DNA of 64,000 bases from Straminergon stramineum (taxonomy: Eukaryota > Streptophyta > Bryopsida > Hypnales > Calliergonaceae), in contig OY987269.1 in the NCBI GenBank assembly GCA_963920665.1, positions 19,532,501 to 19,596,500 of the forward strand, read 5' to 3'. Shown piece by piece: positions 1 to 12,620 of this stretch (the first letter of the stretch is position 1; every line of letters starts with the position of its first letter). Below the pieces are notes generated by a model. The model worked only from the letters and a program-made list of their open reading frames with translations. It had not been told where the DNA came from and made no database searches. The position numbers were made by a program, and so were the translations under genes.

Positions 1-941
1 TACTTTCTCTTTCTTCTAAACATGGAGAGAGTATATTCCAAGAACTAACATCACACTAAAATTGGAGGAAACAAACTTCAAGGTAAAACCAAATCGACAA
101 AACGGATAAAATAACCCAATAGGATGTTTCATGAGTTCCCAATCAATCGAGCTCAAGGCCAACTCTCAAGCATATAACCAAAGACCAATTTTCCTCCTTT
201 CAACAACAACATTTGACCTTGTTCTAAAAACAAACAAACAAATGTGAACATGGTGTCCCTAGGCTATAAAAAATGACTCACAATAAGACCTTTGTTACAA
301 ATCTATGGCTAATTAAACCAATTATGGGTCTATTGTAGCCACTTTCCTAGTCTACCATGTTCCATTACTGAGAGTACCAAAGATTTTATTCTTTTAACAC
401 ATATAAGTAGGAAGTATATATACTACTTATGTGGCATTTGGGCTCTTTTGTTGGATTCTTTCAAATATTCATAACAACAACTATAGTCGTATCACCAACA
501 CTTTTGCCCCCCCTACAATGATGACACTTTAGTGATGGCATGTTTAATTTCCCACCGACCTTCATATGTTTTTACAAGTAACATAACATTCAATAGCCTT
601 CATGCCCATTGCCTTTTCCTTTGTGCACCCTGCTCATCACATTGAGCCTCCACATGTCTTCTAACCTACTAATGAAATGTTGTTGGGTGTGGAATATCCC
701 GCACCATCTACTATAGAACCAAGGTAGTGACAATACATACTATTGAATGTTATGAAAGATTCACCCCAACAGAATGGGTTTCTCACATCATCAGACTAAA
801 GACACTTGAATCTTGCGGGACACGTTGCATCTAGATATTAGGCCATTCCCCTGTAGTTTGATTGCACAAATTGCAGCCTTTTATCCAAGCACAAGTGACG
901 CTAATTTTGGATCTCTTCCACAACAAATTGGCCAAACTTCT
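1..941. other. AT-rich intergenic DNA, nothing recognised
   Basis: No open frame of convincing codon content and no inverted or tandem repeat was recognised here. The only frames present are short and start on chance codons. Confidence 0.5.
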
Positions 942-1191
942 ACATTGAATAGTGAAATTAGGTTGCCCCTCACTAATTTCTCAACATTTGACACTAAATA
1001 GTTATTTCGAGTTATTGTATGAGAATGAACTACTTTTGAATTTCATATTGTTGTACTTGGGACTCATGAACCTCCACATGTACAAATGCAAATATTTTTA
1101 GAAATATTGTTGACTTTGATGGCTTGTAAAGTAACTTTCTTGGGGTAAGGCAACCTAATTGTTAAGGCGTTCTAATTTCACTATTTAGTGT
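942..1191. mobile_element. Small element with about 20-bp inverted ends
   Basis: The left end (ACATTGAATAGTGAAATTAG) and the reverse complement of the right end (ACACTAAATAGTGAAATTAG) differ at only two positions, so about 250 bp are enclosed by terminal inverted repeats. There is no coding capacity. The right half recurs in inverted orientation near 32.17-32.30 kb, including the flanking block GGGGTAAGGCAA, so this is a dispersed family. No clear target-site duplication was seen, so the superfamily is unassigned. Confidence 0.6.
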
Positions 1192-1721
1192 AGGTGTAAG
1201 ATAAAGAGTCCTTGAATATGAGTTCTCAACTTCTCATCATATTTACTTATGAGGTTTCTTGCCCGACGCAATTGAAAGCAGTTCCTAAACCCATGCCAAG
1301 ATGATTGGAGTCTACTCGGAACTTTGGACCTTGCAATCATTGACATACACAATGGCCGGGCAGGGCAGAGCTGCACCCACAAGTTAAGTTAAGTTTACTC
1401 ATCAGACTCCCACCAGACCAGCCAGAGCAGGGATCAATGGTTTCTATTGATGGCGAATGATCACCACTTAGTGAAATTTGAGTTAAAAATAGAAATCATT
1501 TGCTCTGTCAAACCCACTCATTTTTCCTTGATGTCAGAATGGATGAAAAAAATGTCATGTGGATGGAACAATTTCAAATTGGGTTCAGTCAATTCAGTAA
1601 AGATAATCACAATTCTTTTTGAAAGGATTTTACGGCAAATTTCAAATTTACTATGGTTGTCCGACATTTTCTTGACAAAAAATCTAGCCTCCTTTGTATT
1701 TAGCCCAATTGTTAGGGGTGT
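1192..1721. other. Intergenic DNA, nothing recognised
   Basis: AT-rich sequence between two repeats. A 96-codon frame crosses it from 1447 but shows no family features and AT-driven composition, so it is not called a gene. Confidence 0.45.
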
Positions 1722-2130
1722 ACATACTTTAAGTTAGGTTGTTTGTTTTGTTTGTTTGTTACGGTGAGATCTCCAAGACCATGCATCCCTTGATTGTGTG
1801 CTTGGTACTGTTGGAAAGCACTCTATAAGGAAGGGTGTACAGGCTTTGTTTAGTGGCATTTGCATTTACGATGTGAACTTTACAGATTTTTGAGTTACTT
1901 GTGGATCTTAAATTATACTAGATTATGTATCTTTTGAACCGTGCATCCCTTAGTCACATTCTTGGTCTTGTTGGAAAGCCCTCTCCAAGTAGGGGTGCAC
2001 AAGCTTTGTTTCATGGAGTTTAGACATGTGGTGAAAAAAATATGGATTTTTTAGTTATTTTTTAATTTTAAAATTAGATGATTACTTCTACTTTTATTTT
2101 GGTTGTGACAATGACACAAGACATTAGTAT
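1722..2130 (+). repeat. Dispersed repeat family A, two head-to-tail copies
   Basis: Two adjacent diverged copies of a dispersed unit of about 200-240 bp. A complete unit opens with AAGTTAGGTTGTTTG, has GTTGGAAAGC and GGGGTGCAC in the middle, and ends with a stretch like GGCAACAGCACAAGGCAC. The second copy, from about 1920, lacks the opening block. Other copies lie near 18.83, 26.6, 26.86, 30.86 (inverted) and 47.69 kb. No inverted ends were seen, so the unit is a repeat of unknown class. Confidence 0.75.
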
Positions 2131-4263
2131 CTGTGATTCTTCCCAAGGGCACTTGCAACCTTGGCTCATTGGTGAGATGGTCATGAACTCAAATGTGGAT
2201 GTTGATGGGGTGTTTACTACTGTAGTCCACTTATCTATGGTGGGAGGTCAAGATTATTTTTGTCATCATATAGAGACCTGAGAATTTATTGGGGGTAAAA
2301 ACATGCTTTGTCGTCATTTGGAGATGTGAGAATTTATTAGGGGAAAACATTTCAATTCTTTATAGGATCTACATACATGCTCATCTCTTAAAGTAGAGTT
2401 AATTTTTTTCTCTCTCGTACTTCTCAAATGCTTTCAACACATTCATGTATTTTTAATCATCTTGGCAAGATCTAGAGTACACAAATAATTAGTGCATGTA
2501 GTGTTGCAAGTGGATAATTTTTGTTCCATCTACATTGATTTGTCTCATGTATGTATGTGAGACTAATTCACAAAACATTCACTATTTATATCATATTTAA
2601 TTATTATAGACTACAACATTACTGCATTGTTATAATTTTCACAACTTTTTTTGTTGAGACACTAATAATGTACCTTCAATGATACCATAAATAAGTTCAT
2701 CAATCATCTCTTAACCATCACTAAAACAACCGTACCAATGGATTTTTGAGATGTCAAGAATGGCCAAATGACAATTCAATCCCCAACAACAATACAATTG
2801 CATATGTACAGGCCCTAGGGATGTAGATTCATTGCCTACCATGTCAAAATTTTCACAAACCAAAATCTTAACCTTCGTAGAATAAATTCCCTTGAAGGAA
2901 CTCAATTTCCAAATAATCTTCACTATAGCACCTCCAATACTTAACCACATACCAACTTTTCAATACTTCTCTAAGAGATGCATAATTGATGCTAAGTGTT
3001 GGAATCGCAATCACGATTTGAATGTGTGATTTTTGTATTGAAAAGTTTATCAATTTTTTTGAATAATAACTTTGAGGTTGGCCATTGCCTTTGAATAGGA
3101 GAATAGAAGCTCATCATTGTTTGTCCTCTTGAACATTTCCATTCTTGATAAAGATTCCAAAATTCAATTTTAGAAAAGCACCTCGTGGATCCAAAATGAT
3201 CTTCAAGGGTTAAACTAAGGTAGACATACCCATTCCCATTCCTGCATCCAATTCCATCTTTATGTAACAATGGACTACATTCTAGAAAACAAATGTGCAC
3301 CACTGGTACATGAGGGAGCAATTCTTAATGGGATAGGAATGGGTATGCCTACCTTAGTCTAGATGCAAGAGGTAAATGAAAAACACTTTGGGGAATAGTT
3401 ACATTCAGCATTTTCATTTTTCCTCACTTTTTTTTGGTTCAAAAGTTTGGCATCAACTTTGTGAATATTCTTCACAATAGTTAGAGTTCTCAGTATCTTA
3501 ATCCAGAGATTGTGTAGACAAATCCAAGATTGTCTCATTTGAATTGGGTTTCAAATTTAATGCACTAGTGAAACCATGCCACCCATCACCCATTTTGAAG
3601 CCACTGTCTCCAACTAAAAATTGAAACTTCTGTGACAAATTTACTTTTTTGTAAAGGTGGATAGCCAAAGTTCCAGTTTCTTTATTTGACACGCTTGAAA
3701 TTATTTTTTTAGATGGAAATGGATGAGGGAACTGGTATCTCAATGCCGGTTGGGAACCTTCTTGAGCATCAGAGTTCACTCTAGAAGAACGACCAAAGTA
3801 AATATACGGTATTAATTTTAACTTTTGATTTAATATGTGGAATGAGAATTTGGGAACACATAACAAAGCAAATTTGAATATTTACAAGAATAACTGGGTT
3901 TTAATTTTGGACGACTGAAATAGACGAAAATTGAAAACAAGATATACGACAAAAATCTAGAGAGATTACGATAAATCTTATCAAAGAAAGGAAAATAAAT
4001 TGTCAAATGGTACGAAAACATTGTGGAGTCATTTGTATGATATTCCTTTCATGTGGCATCATTGATCCAATGCCAGAAATACTTTAGAAAATATTTTTCT
4101 ATCTTTGGATTGATGTTAAATTAGATTTAAAAATATCATTAGTGGAAAAGCACTTGAATTCAAAGAGAAGAAAAATCTAGATTCAGACTTTGGACAACTA
4201 GAATAGAACCCATAAGAGGGAAGAATGAATTCAAAAACTACAATCTACCACAACAAAAATCCA
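2131..4263. other. AT-rich intergenic DNA with a short tandem duplication
   Basis: Near 2250-2345 a block of about 50 bp containing GAGAATTTATT is present twice in tandem. A possible gene remnant on the minus strand, 3498-3866, is listed separately. Nothing else was recognised. Confidence 0.45.
3498..3866 (-). pseudogene. Possible remnant of a protein-coding exon, family unknown
   Basis: This minus-strand frame of 122 codons ends with TAA. Its last 90 or so codons have balanced composition, with Gly, Asp, Ser and Lys, unlike the Asn/Phe/Ile-rich translations of surrounding AT-rich DNA. A plausible splice acceptor (TTCTTCTAG) lies just upstream on the minus strand near 3782, which would make this a terminal exon. 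No upstream exon with a matching frame was found, and the family was not recognised. It could be a decayed gene fragment or a chance frame; the call is weak. Confidence 0.25.
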
Positions 4264-4644
4264 TTACCCCTTGAAGGACATGAACCCTTAAAGGATAGAT
4301 TGGTGACTATGGAAATCATCGCTTATGGAACCATGTGACATCATGTATTTAAAAAAAACCAAAAATATTCATTGGAGGTCAAACTATTGTTCAAGATTTC
4401 TCCTTTTTGCACAAAATTCCAAAGATGAATAATTGCATGTTTGTCCTATGTAGGAAAATTCTTTGTCATCCGTCATACACAAAACGTTCATGTGATGTTT
4501 AAAGGTTAAGGACCAAAAAAATGTTTGATGGCAGACTTCATTGTTCACTATGGAATCAAAAAATACACCTATTGGTCCAATAATTATAACATTTTGGTAT
4601 CTACCTTGGTCATGGGGGATGCCGCTCTGTCCTTCAAGGACTAA
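4264..4644. mobile_element. TTAA-type inverted-repeat element, subfamily C
   Basis: The left end reads CCCCTTGAAGGACA and the right end TGTCCTTCAAGGAC; they are inverted copies, bounded by TTAC and CTAA, which look like degraded TTAA targets. The interior shares blocks with sequences near 32.57, 40.78 and 44.35 kb (for example CATTGGAGGTCAA) and its right half with 46.98-47.17 kb (GACTTCATTGTT). There is no coding capacity. It belongs with the TTAA/CCCC elements further along the window. Confidence 0.6.
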
Positions 4645-6100
4645 AAAAAAGTGAAAAAAACATGAAAAAATGGAATGGCAAAACCAAAATTAACATATTT
4701 GAAATCCCTACAAATCTATAATGACCCAAAATACACCCACTAATCAAATTTTGCAATACCCTTATTATTACTGACACGTTTCAGTGTTACCATCGGAACA
4801 GTATGTCAACCAGTAGAATCCTGGTTTGTACCGTATTTACACCTTGGGATACATACGGTTGTCATGTACTGTACCCTTTGCATGCAAAATTCCGACGTGA
4901 CACGAGATATTTAAGAAAAATAAGGATATCTTTCATTTGTGTCCCAAAAATAAAAAAAAGAATAAGAGTATGACACGAATCTCCGTGAACTAGACTGGCT
5001 AGTACAAATTGAATCAGTAGCCTTTTAAGTTAATTGGGAAGTCCAAAGCCGTTAAATTATGACTGCAAAGCGTACATGCACCTCCCCGCCCCCCATAGAA
5101 AATCGTGAAGATCTTAAACCCTAATTATTAGATATACCACCGTGGACGTCCCTAGCCCATGCAGACAAAACCATGCTTTAACTTAAACCCGAGTTAAGTT
5201 AGTAACTAAAAAATTAGTAAGTTACCACCCGTCACTCGTAGCCCGCCACCGCCAGTAGTCTCCTACACCCGCAACCGGCTCCAGCCGGTAACAACAGGGG
5301 GCGCCACGACGAAGAAGGACTATTCATAAAGAAAAAGATGCGGCGTAAAAGAAAGAGCCCTATTCCTGCGCACCAGCTTGTCGCATGTGTAAAGCTCCAG
5401 GAAAGCGCACGGTTTTCCCTCCCACGGTCCCCCCCTCCCACCCGTGGAAGGAACCCTGGGTCCCAGTCCTCGGTCTCCGGCCTTGGGCCCCGTAGGCCAT
5501 GGAAAATTGAACGTGAGTCCCGGCGAATTCCGTGAACCTACCTACGGGTGCTGGAGTCCCGTCCCTTTGACTGACGAAATCCGCCGGCCTGGCTGCTCTG
5601 GGGCGTGAATAGAAATCGGCTAGCTTGTGGAGATTCGTTTGTTCCTGACGGGAGATCGTGCGTTTCGGCTGGGCATATTCGGTTTTTTCAGGTCAATTCG
5701 CATGCGCATGCGTTGTGTAAGCTTCTGCGCAAGGGGCAGCAGCAGGAGCCTCAGTTGTGTAAGTGAAGTTAGTCTTGGTTTGGACGTGTTGGAGCTTTGT
5801 GAACAGCGCTTGCAGCTCTATGAAATGCGTGCAAAGAACAGGGAAGGTGGTGTATCTTTCAGGAAGCAGAAGATGAAGAGAGGAAGCTCTGTAGGGTGAA
5901 GAGTGTTACGAGATTGCGAAGCGGAAAGGACGTGAAATGGAGGCTGTTTGAAGAGTTGACGGCAATGTTTTAACCGATCGGCCGTTTAGTTTCGAGGTTT
6001 TCTCCTTTGTGAGAGATTAGGGAAGGGATTTGGGGCGAGCAGGGATGAAGACGGAGACGGGGAATTCGTGAGGAGGCAGGGTGTGCCATTGGAGCTTTGA
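4645..6100 (+). promoter_or_regulatory. Upstream region and GC-rich leader of the MIP1/DUF547 gene
   Basis: Base composition changes from AT-rich to clearly GC-richer at about 5.2 kb and stays so into the gene. Several short ATG-initiated frames occur between 5.3 and 6.1 kb; they end quickly and are probably upstream ORFs or chance frames of the leader. A TGA immediately precedes, in frame, the proposed start at 6101. No transcription start or TATA box can be assigned with confidence. Confidence 0.45.
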
Positions 6101-9100
6101 ATGGTGGTGAGAGGACGCGCCGGAGAGACCGGCTGGCAGGAGCAAGGAAGGCATTGGGGCCTTCTGTGGGCGGCCGCGCGAGAGATGCCAATGCGAGGCC
6201 GAGAGATTGCTAGTGTAGGAGGCGAGTCGCTACTGCGTCCCGATCAGACGCTTACGAAGCCAAAGCCTTTGGTGACGTTGAAGCCTGCGGGGTATATCAC
6301 GTTTTCGCACTCTTTGAAGGCTCAGGAAATCCTGTAGCCTGGCTTTTCATGTGCAGCCACCTTCGCTATTAGATTGGTGCACTCGTTTATTTGTAGAGAC
6401 TCGCTATCAAATTCGAGCAAGCGAAGGGTTGCGTGCGCACTGTGATAACCGAGGTTACTGCAAGTACAGTGGATGGAATGGGTAGAGTGATTGGGTGTGG
6501 CGAGGCGTATTGACATGAAACGCGAGTGTTTATTTAATTGTTTATTTATCTATTTGTGTGCGTTTGGTGGAATTGCCAGGCGTGTCAAGCAACAAGTGCA
6601 GAAGAATCAGAGTGGTTATGATACTCCATCTTCGACTGAGCTTCGTCTCATTCAAAAATATATGCACGAGGCGCGCACCCTGGAGGAGGAGGGAGTCGAC
6701 GAAGTGGCATTGCGGAAGCTCGTGAAGAGTACCACTTTCAAGAAGTTTCTCCGTCGCCTTGAACTCGAGAATGAAGTATGCTCGCGCTTTGCTCTTCTTC
6801 TCGAAGGACTTCCAATTTTTAATTTTTTAATTTTTTTGGGTTTGGATCGAATTGCGGCGGCAGTGGTGCTCACCCATGCGCTCCTCGTCTGTGCTCTCCC
6901 AGGTGGTGGAATTGCACCAGCAGCTCGAGGAAGAGGTCGAGCTGCACAGGACATTGCAAAGCGCCGTCGCGCACGTGTCCAGCACTACCCAGCTTCCCGA
7001 ATCCGTGCTGCACGACCTGCCCAGCAATGTGCAGCGGCTGCTTACCGATATCGCAATGCTAGAGGCCACAGTGCTGCGGTTAGAGACGCAGGCGTCTGCG
7101 CTTCAATGGGACATCGTGCACGAGCGGACGGAGCGCGAGGCTATCGAGCACACTTTGCCCGTTGCGAGGCCTATATTGTTGTCGTCGCGTGCGCTTTCAC
7201 CCCAATTGCCAAGCAGGCTTGCGCCTGCGTCGCCGAAACTGGCGCCTGCGTCGCCTCCCAGGTTGCCGAAGGTGCGCAAGGCGCCGCTGTCGCCAGGGAA
7301 CAGCAAAGCGAAGTCCTCAACGCTCGCGACACTCAAGGAGCTGCTGCATACGGCGGCGCCGGAGCCCGAGACGACGCAGCAGCAATTCGAGTTTTGCACG
7401 CCGCCCAAGTCGCCGCGACAGAGCTTGCGGGTGTTATGGACCGCGCTGGATGGACAGCAGCCGCAGCAGCCGACCTTGCCGCCAATCTTGAAAAAGGTAT
7501 GCGTCAGCCGAATCTCGGGTTTCCTGGCAATTCGCTAGAGAAATGGTATTGAAACGCTCAGTGATTCCAGCATTGGAAGGGGAGGGTCAATAGGATTGAT
7601 TTCAAGATTTGTTGGTACTTTGAATGTCGATCTGCTGTCGGTTGCGAAGTTGAATTCAGGAAGTTCACTATGTTCAACCTTGAGTGGATTGCTTTCAACA
7701 TTGGAATGGCAGATCAATTGCAAGGTGTTCTAGTGGTAGCACCTTCGACACCCGACCTTCTCTGAATTAGACGTACAGAAGTCTCCTCCGGTAGTCGGTG
7801 TCGTACTTCTCAGTTCAAAACTTCTTGGGCAAGAGTTTTCAGTCAAGCAAATTTATTGATCTAAGGAATGTGAAACCCGCAATTGGTAGCATGAAGATGA
7901 GTCTGCAATCGCAATTCATGAAGATGAGCAGATAATCATTTTCCATTTTCATGAGTTGGGTGAGAACTTTAAACGGTGGAAGAGTTCGTCCTTGAAAGAA
8001 TGTAAATGCGCCGAATGACAAGGTTTGTCCAACGATGCAAGTGGCTTCTCTGAACCCCACGAGTGTCTTGCAGTACTTCGTTGACTCTGGACCTCATTAG
8101 AGGAGGCTTTGCATCAACTGAAGCTTCTATGAGGAAGTTTGAGTAGCTACCTTGCTTGAAAACTGAGACGCTCTGAATAATGAAATCTGAAAAGAGAGGA
8201 AGTATTCCTTCATCACCGTTCCGGTCCCCTTGTTTCACGTTTTAGTACTGTAGTGACAGAACTTCTCGCAGCATAGCTGCTTTTTGTGATTTGCATGCTC
8301 ACAGTTTTGTCCTGCAGCTGAACTCGAAGGATCGTGCGCGGATTCACCAGCATTCGTCTCCCGATGCGACGACTTGTCTACCGTCGTCAGCACCTGTGGT
8401 TACGCCATCCAATTTGCCCAAGCCGTTGTCGTCTCCTTTCACTCCCGGCGAGCCCCCGCGCACCACCACGCCCGTGACGCCTGTAGCGGCGTGCCAACAA
8501 CCCTGCGATTCATCATCGCCGAGTCTGAAACTGTTGAACCCTGCGCGGTTGCTCGTTTCCACCAAGCGCCTCGCGTTCTGGAACTTCTCCTCCTCGAATG
8601 TGGATGACGCGGCCTCACCCAACAACCGGTCTGCGAATCCGACTCCCGAAGTGGAGCTCCAGAGGAACAGTGCCCCTGAACAACACGACTGTTCCTCCAT
8701 CCTCGATGAGGTACCTTTCTTGCCATTTTGAGCACATCTTTTGTTGAACTTTGGTTTGAAAGGTTTTAACAGAGGAAGAAAAGCTACACTCAGTTGACCC
8801 ACCCCGAAGACTCTTAGCTCCTTTTAGGCAGTATTGCATAGTCCTTGAAGTATCTTGAATCTCGCAAGATGATTCTTACACTAAATGGCAATGATAGACT
8901 TGTTGGCATAGACAGCGTAGTTGGTCCCAGACAGGGACCTGCGAAATACCAATCTCTTGAAAATTCGCCATCTTCACGAATTGACGTTTAAGGGTTTGCA
9001 TTTTCAAAGGGCCTCCGCAATAATTTAGTACCGCCCAATCTTTGAAGAATCTTCATTTTCGCACGATGATTAACTTATTATATCACAGTCAAATATATGT

Positions 9101-12100
9101 CAGCATAGACAGCTTTGTTGGTCCAGGACACTGCCCCGAGAATGACAATCTCTTGATATTTCGCCATCTTCGCGAGATTGACGTTTTAGGGTTCGCATTT
9201 TTCAAAGTGCACTTCGGGATGCACAATAATGTATAATGACCCAATCCTTGAAGAATTTTCAATGCCGCGCTACGATTATTTTTCTTTAAGGGCAACAGAT
9301 CACTTGAGTTAGTCTATACATCTTTGCTGGTCCCAGAAGATGCCTGCCTACAACCTGCCTATTTCTTGATATTTCGCTATCTTCCCGACTTTTAGGTGTT
9401 AGGGTTCGCATTTTCCAAGGTGCATCCCCTAACATTGGAGGGTCCAGCATTCAGTAGCATTCGAGGATTGCTACTGGAGTTTCACTCTGAATGCGCCCCA
9501 TTATCGAACGCATCAAACCTCTCTTCTCCTGCCAATTCTACCACAGCATCTAACCTGTCTTTCTCCTGCATTCCTTCCCACCAGGATTTCACGGACGACG
9601 TACGCATGCGCAAGCTCCGACGCAGTCGTGGCATGAAACGCCAAGACCACGCCCTTTCCTCGTCTTCCCACGACGTCTCCACCCTGGACTCTCCTCGCAA
9701 ATCCTCCTTCAACCAAGACTCTCCTCGCCCGAGCACCGTCTCCGTGGGCTGCACGGAACCCGTTCTTCTTCCTTCCAATCCCAACCGCGTCTCGGAGGAG
9801 ATGGTTTCCTGCATGGTGGACATCTTCTGTCACTTGGCGGAGCCGAGCTCGTCCGAGTCGCGAGCTTCCCAGGAGTGTCCTTTATCGCCGTCGTCGCACA
9901 CGGGGCGTCTGTCGACGTCGTCATCCTTGTCGAGTTCTCATTCGGATTCGTCGCCGTCATTGTCATTGCTGATGCCGGTGGGTGCGAGGAGTCCGGAACT
10001 GAAACCTGGGGTGTATGGGGAGGTCCTGGGGGGAGAGACGACGAGGGATCCGTACAAGGCCATGGGGAAACTCGCCTGGGCGAATATTGGACCGTATTCA
10101 GATGCGGAGGAGGTGCCGTGGTTGTCGGTCGGGAAGAATCAGCTGGAGTATGTGGCGCACAGTCTCGGCAAGTTTCGGTGAGTTTTGGTCTTGGTTTTCG
10201 TATCCAAGTCTTGAACGAAAATGGTCTCGTTTCGTTCCTTAGCTAACGGGGTGAATTTCTGAAAGGGAACTGAATTGGAGTGCGTTTTGGGGGGGTTATG
10301 TTTGTGATAAGAGTCAGCTGGAATTTATGATTCTTGAACAAGAATGGTCTCATTTCATGCCATCTCAAGTTCTGCATAGGAACTGGATTGCAGTATGGTT
10401 TGAGGTGATGTTCTTGTGACAAGAATTACTAGCTACAAAATGTTATGTGATTCAACCTTGAAGTCAACTCTATTTCAGTTTTCTGGCTGAACCACCCCAG
10501 AAGGGACTTGCCGAACCTTGAATGGTATCATTCATTAGATTCTTTCCCATTCACCTGGTGGTGATATGTTTGTGATCAGAAGATATCTGGAAAGAATAGG
10601 ATTTGGGGTTGGTATAACTGTACGGGTGAGTGCTGAATGGACTGTAGAAAGATAGAATGTGACAATACTCTGAATTTCTTAAGTCTTATCATGGATTTTG
10701 GTGCCTTTTATTCTGAGCTTCCCTTCTAAATGAGGATGGAAGAAGAGTTTAAAACCACAGTGTTTTGTTAATGGTTTTAGCCAAGATGATGACAGGTTGT
10801 TTCATTAGTTTTGATATTGGATATCCTGTTATGTTATTTTCAAACACAATTCTCCATCAACTGTGATAAGATTGCTGAGTGTATATGGCTAAAGAATGTA
10901 ATATATGCTGTAGCTGAATGAAACCCATGAGCTGGATCGCTAATAGTTGTAGGACTTCGGGTGCAGGTTACTGGTGGAGCGTCTGGCTAAAGTCGACCCC
11001 TCAGTAATGACTCACGAGGAAAAGCTGGCGTTCTGGATTAATCTCTACAATGCCCTTCTTATGCATGTAAGAGCATTTTCAATTCTTTTAGAAATTATTA
11101 TTATTATTCTTGTCATTGTTTCCTTCATTGAAGCAAAATTTGCAGCACTGGAATGTTAACTGTGTCGGGTGTCTGGGAATGCTGTTGTCAGGCTTTTCTT
11201 GCGTACGGAATCCCAAGAAGCGACCTCAAGTTCTTCACGCTGATGCAAAAGGCAGCTTATTGCGTTGGAGGACACTGGTTCAATGCCGCTGCCATCGAGT
11301 GCAATCTTCTGAAGGCCAAGATCATGTTACACCGACCGCAATTTGTAAGTCCTGCAGGCCCATTTTACATCATCGTCATGCAGTAGAGGAACGAACCCTG
11401 TAGTAATGCTAGGTAGAGGCACAGTTGTGCGTGCTGGCCCCTTCCTCCTTCCCTCGCCCCTATTTGAAGTCCTCAGGTTACCACTTTCAATGAATTACTC
11501 CAATTCTCCATGCATTGGAGATGGAAAATGAAAGATTAAGCAAGTGTCTATGGAAAATGCATTACAGCTTTCCACCTAGTCCTACATAAACGTGGTCAAT
11601 ACAGATGTGCCACGTTTCTTTCGATTGAGAAGGGAAGGTTATGGCTCATCATGTAATGTTCAATGTAAGCCCTTCGCTGAGTCAGAAAGTACACTCATAA
11701 ATGTGCTGGATTGATCAATATAACTTGGTATTATGTCCAATAACCTTTCTATCCTTTCTGCTCTTGGCATCGAGTCACTTAGATTTTAGACCATCTTTTG
11801 GTGTAAACAGAAGAGGAATGAAATGCAAGAGAATAGGGATGAACATTAGAATTTCACTTCCAGTATCATCACGGTCTCCCAGTAGATTTCCTGCAACTCA
11901 CATCTCCCCCACGAACCTTCACTTTTGTCACTAAACCTAAATTGTAAACTCGAAACCTCAACATTTCTCCACAAACCTCATGAATTGTCACTTGTTGAAC
12001 TTCGTGGACAGACTTGGCTTGGGAATGAGTCCCCTGTGTGGCATGAAGATGTGTTTCACAGATTGAGACTCCGTTGTACATCTCAACTGACGTTTCTGCT

Positions 12101-12620
12101 TTCCCAATTGTGTCCCCAGGCCTTGATCATGGCTCTCCACAACAAGAAGCTGACGGAGGAGCAAATCCAGTTCGGCATCGAGAAGCCCGAGCCCTTGGTA
12201 AACTTCGCGCTATCCTGCGGTGGCCACTCGTCGCCCATGGTGCGCCTCTACACCCCGGAGCACATCCACGACGAGCTCGACAGCGCCTTCCAAGACTACT
12301 TGCGAGCCACCGTGGGCCTCACCTCCAAGTCCCGCGTGCTCCTGCCCAAGCTCGTCTACAACTACGCCCGCGAGTTCGTGGACGACGACGGCGTGCTTGA
12401 GTGGGTGTGCCGCTTCCTCCCGATCTCCCAAGTCACTGTCATCTACGAGTGCGTCCAGCAACGACACCGGCGACGGATGTGGAACCCCACGTCGCCGTTT
12501 TCGGTGGCGCCGTATAGCTTCGCCTTTCGGTATCTGTTTCCGAAGAGTATCTGCGGCGATCATGTAGCCATGGGCTCTGGGGAGGATTGTGAGAAGAAGA
12601 GGTTTCATTTCTGCATTTAG
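6101..12620 (+). CDS. MIP1 leucine-zipper / DUF547 domain protein (8 exons)
   Basis: The model joins 6101-6291, 6580-6775, 6903-7496, 8318-8710, 9585-10177, 10967-11066, 11192-11344 and 12120-12620, giving 906 codons plus stop; every intron is GT-AG and every junction keeps frame. Residues about 114-213 form an acidic coiled coil (ELHQQLEEEVELHRTL) that matches the Lzipper-MIP1 family. Residues about 330-650 are a Ser/Pro-rich linker. Residues about 657-806 are a DUF547 domain (EKLAFWINLYNALLMH, then EPLVNFALSCG). The tail ends in PYSFAFRYLF, as is typical of the plant family. Plant members are often described as MIP1-like after a ternary-complex factor; biochemical function is largely unknown. 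The first exon is the least certain: ATG 6101 follows an in-frame stop, but ATG 6185 is also possible. Confidence 0.9.
8868..9440 (+). repeat. Three-copy tandem repeat inside intron 4 of the MIP1/DUF547 gene
   Basis: Three diverged units start near 8868, 9064 and 9271, with a period of about 195-210 bp. Each carries an ATAGACAGC/TTGGTCC-like block, then TCTTGA...TTCGCCATCTTC, then GGGTTTGCATTTTCAA or a close variant. The third unit is shortened and ends just before the exon beginning at 9585. The array is wholly intronic in the present model. Confidence 0.75.

Noticed and set aside
7162..7491. Arg-rich frame overlapping exon 3 of the MIP1/DUF547 gene
   Set aside because: Out-of-frame shadow of GC-rich coding sequence.
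7721..7800. tRNA-like stretch (TTCTAGTGGTAGCACC)
   Set aside because: An A-box-like motif is present, but no acceptor stem, anticodon arm or B box could be assembled; it lies in an intron.
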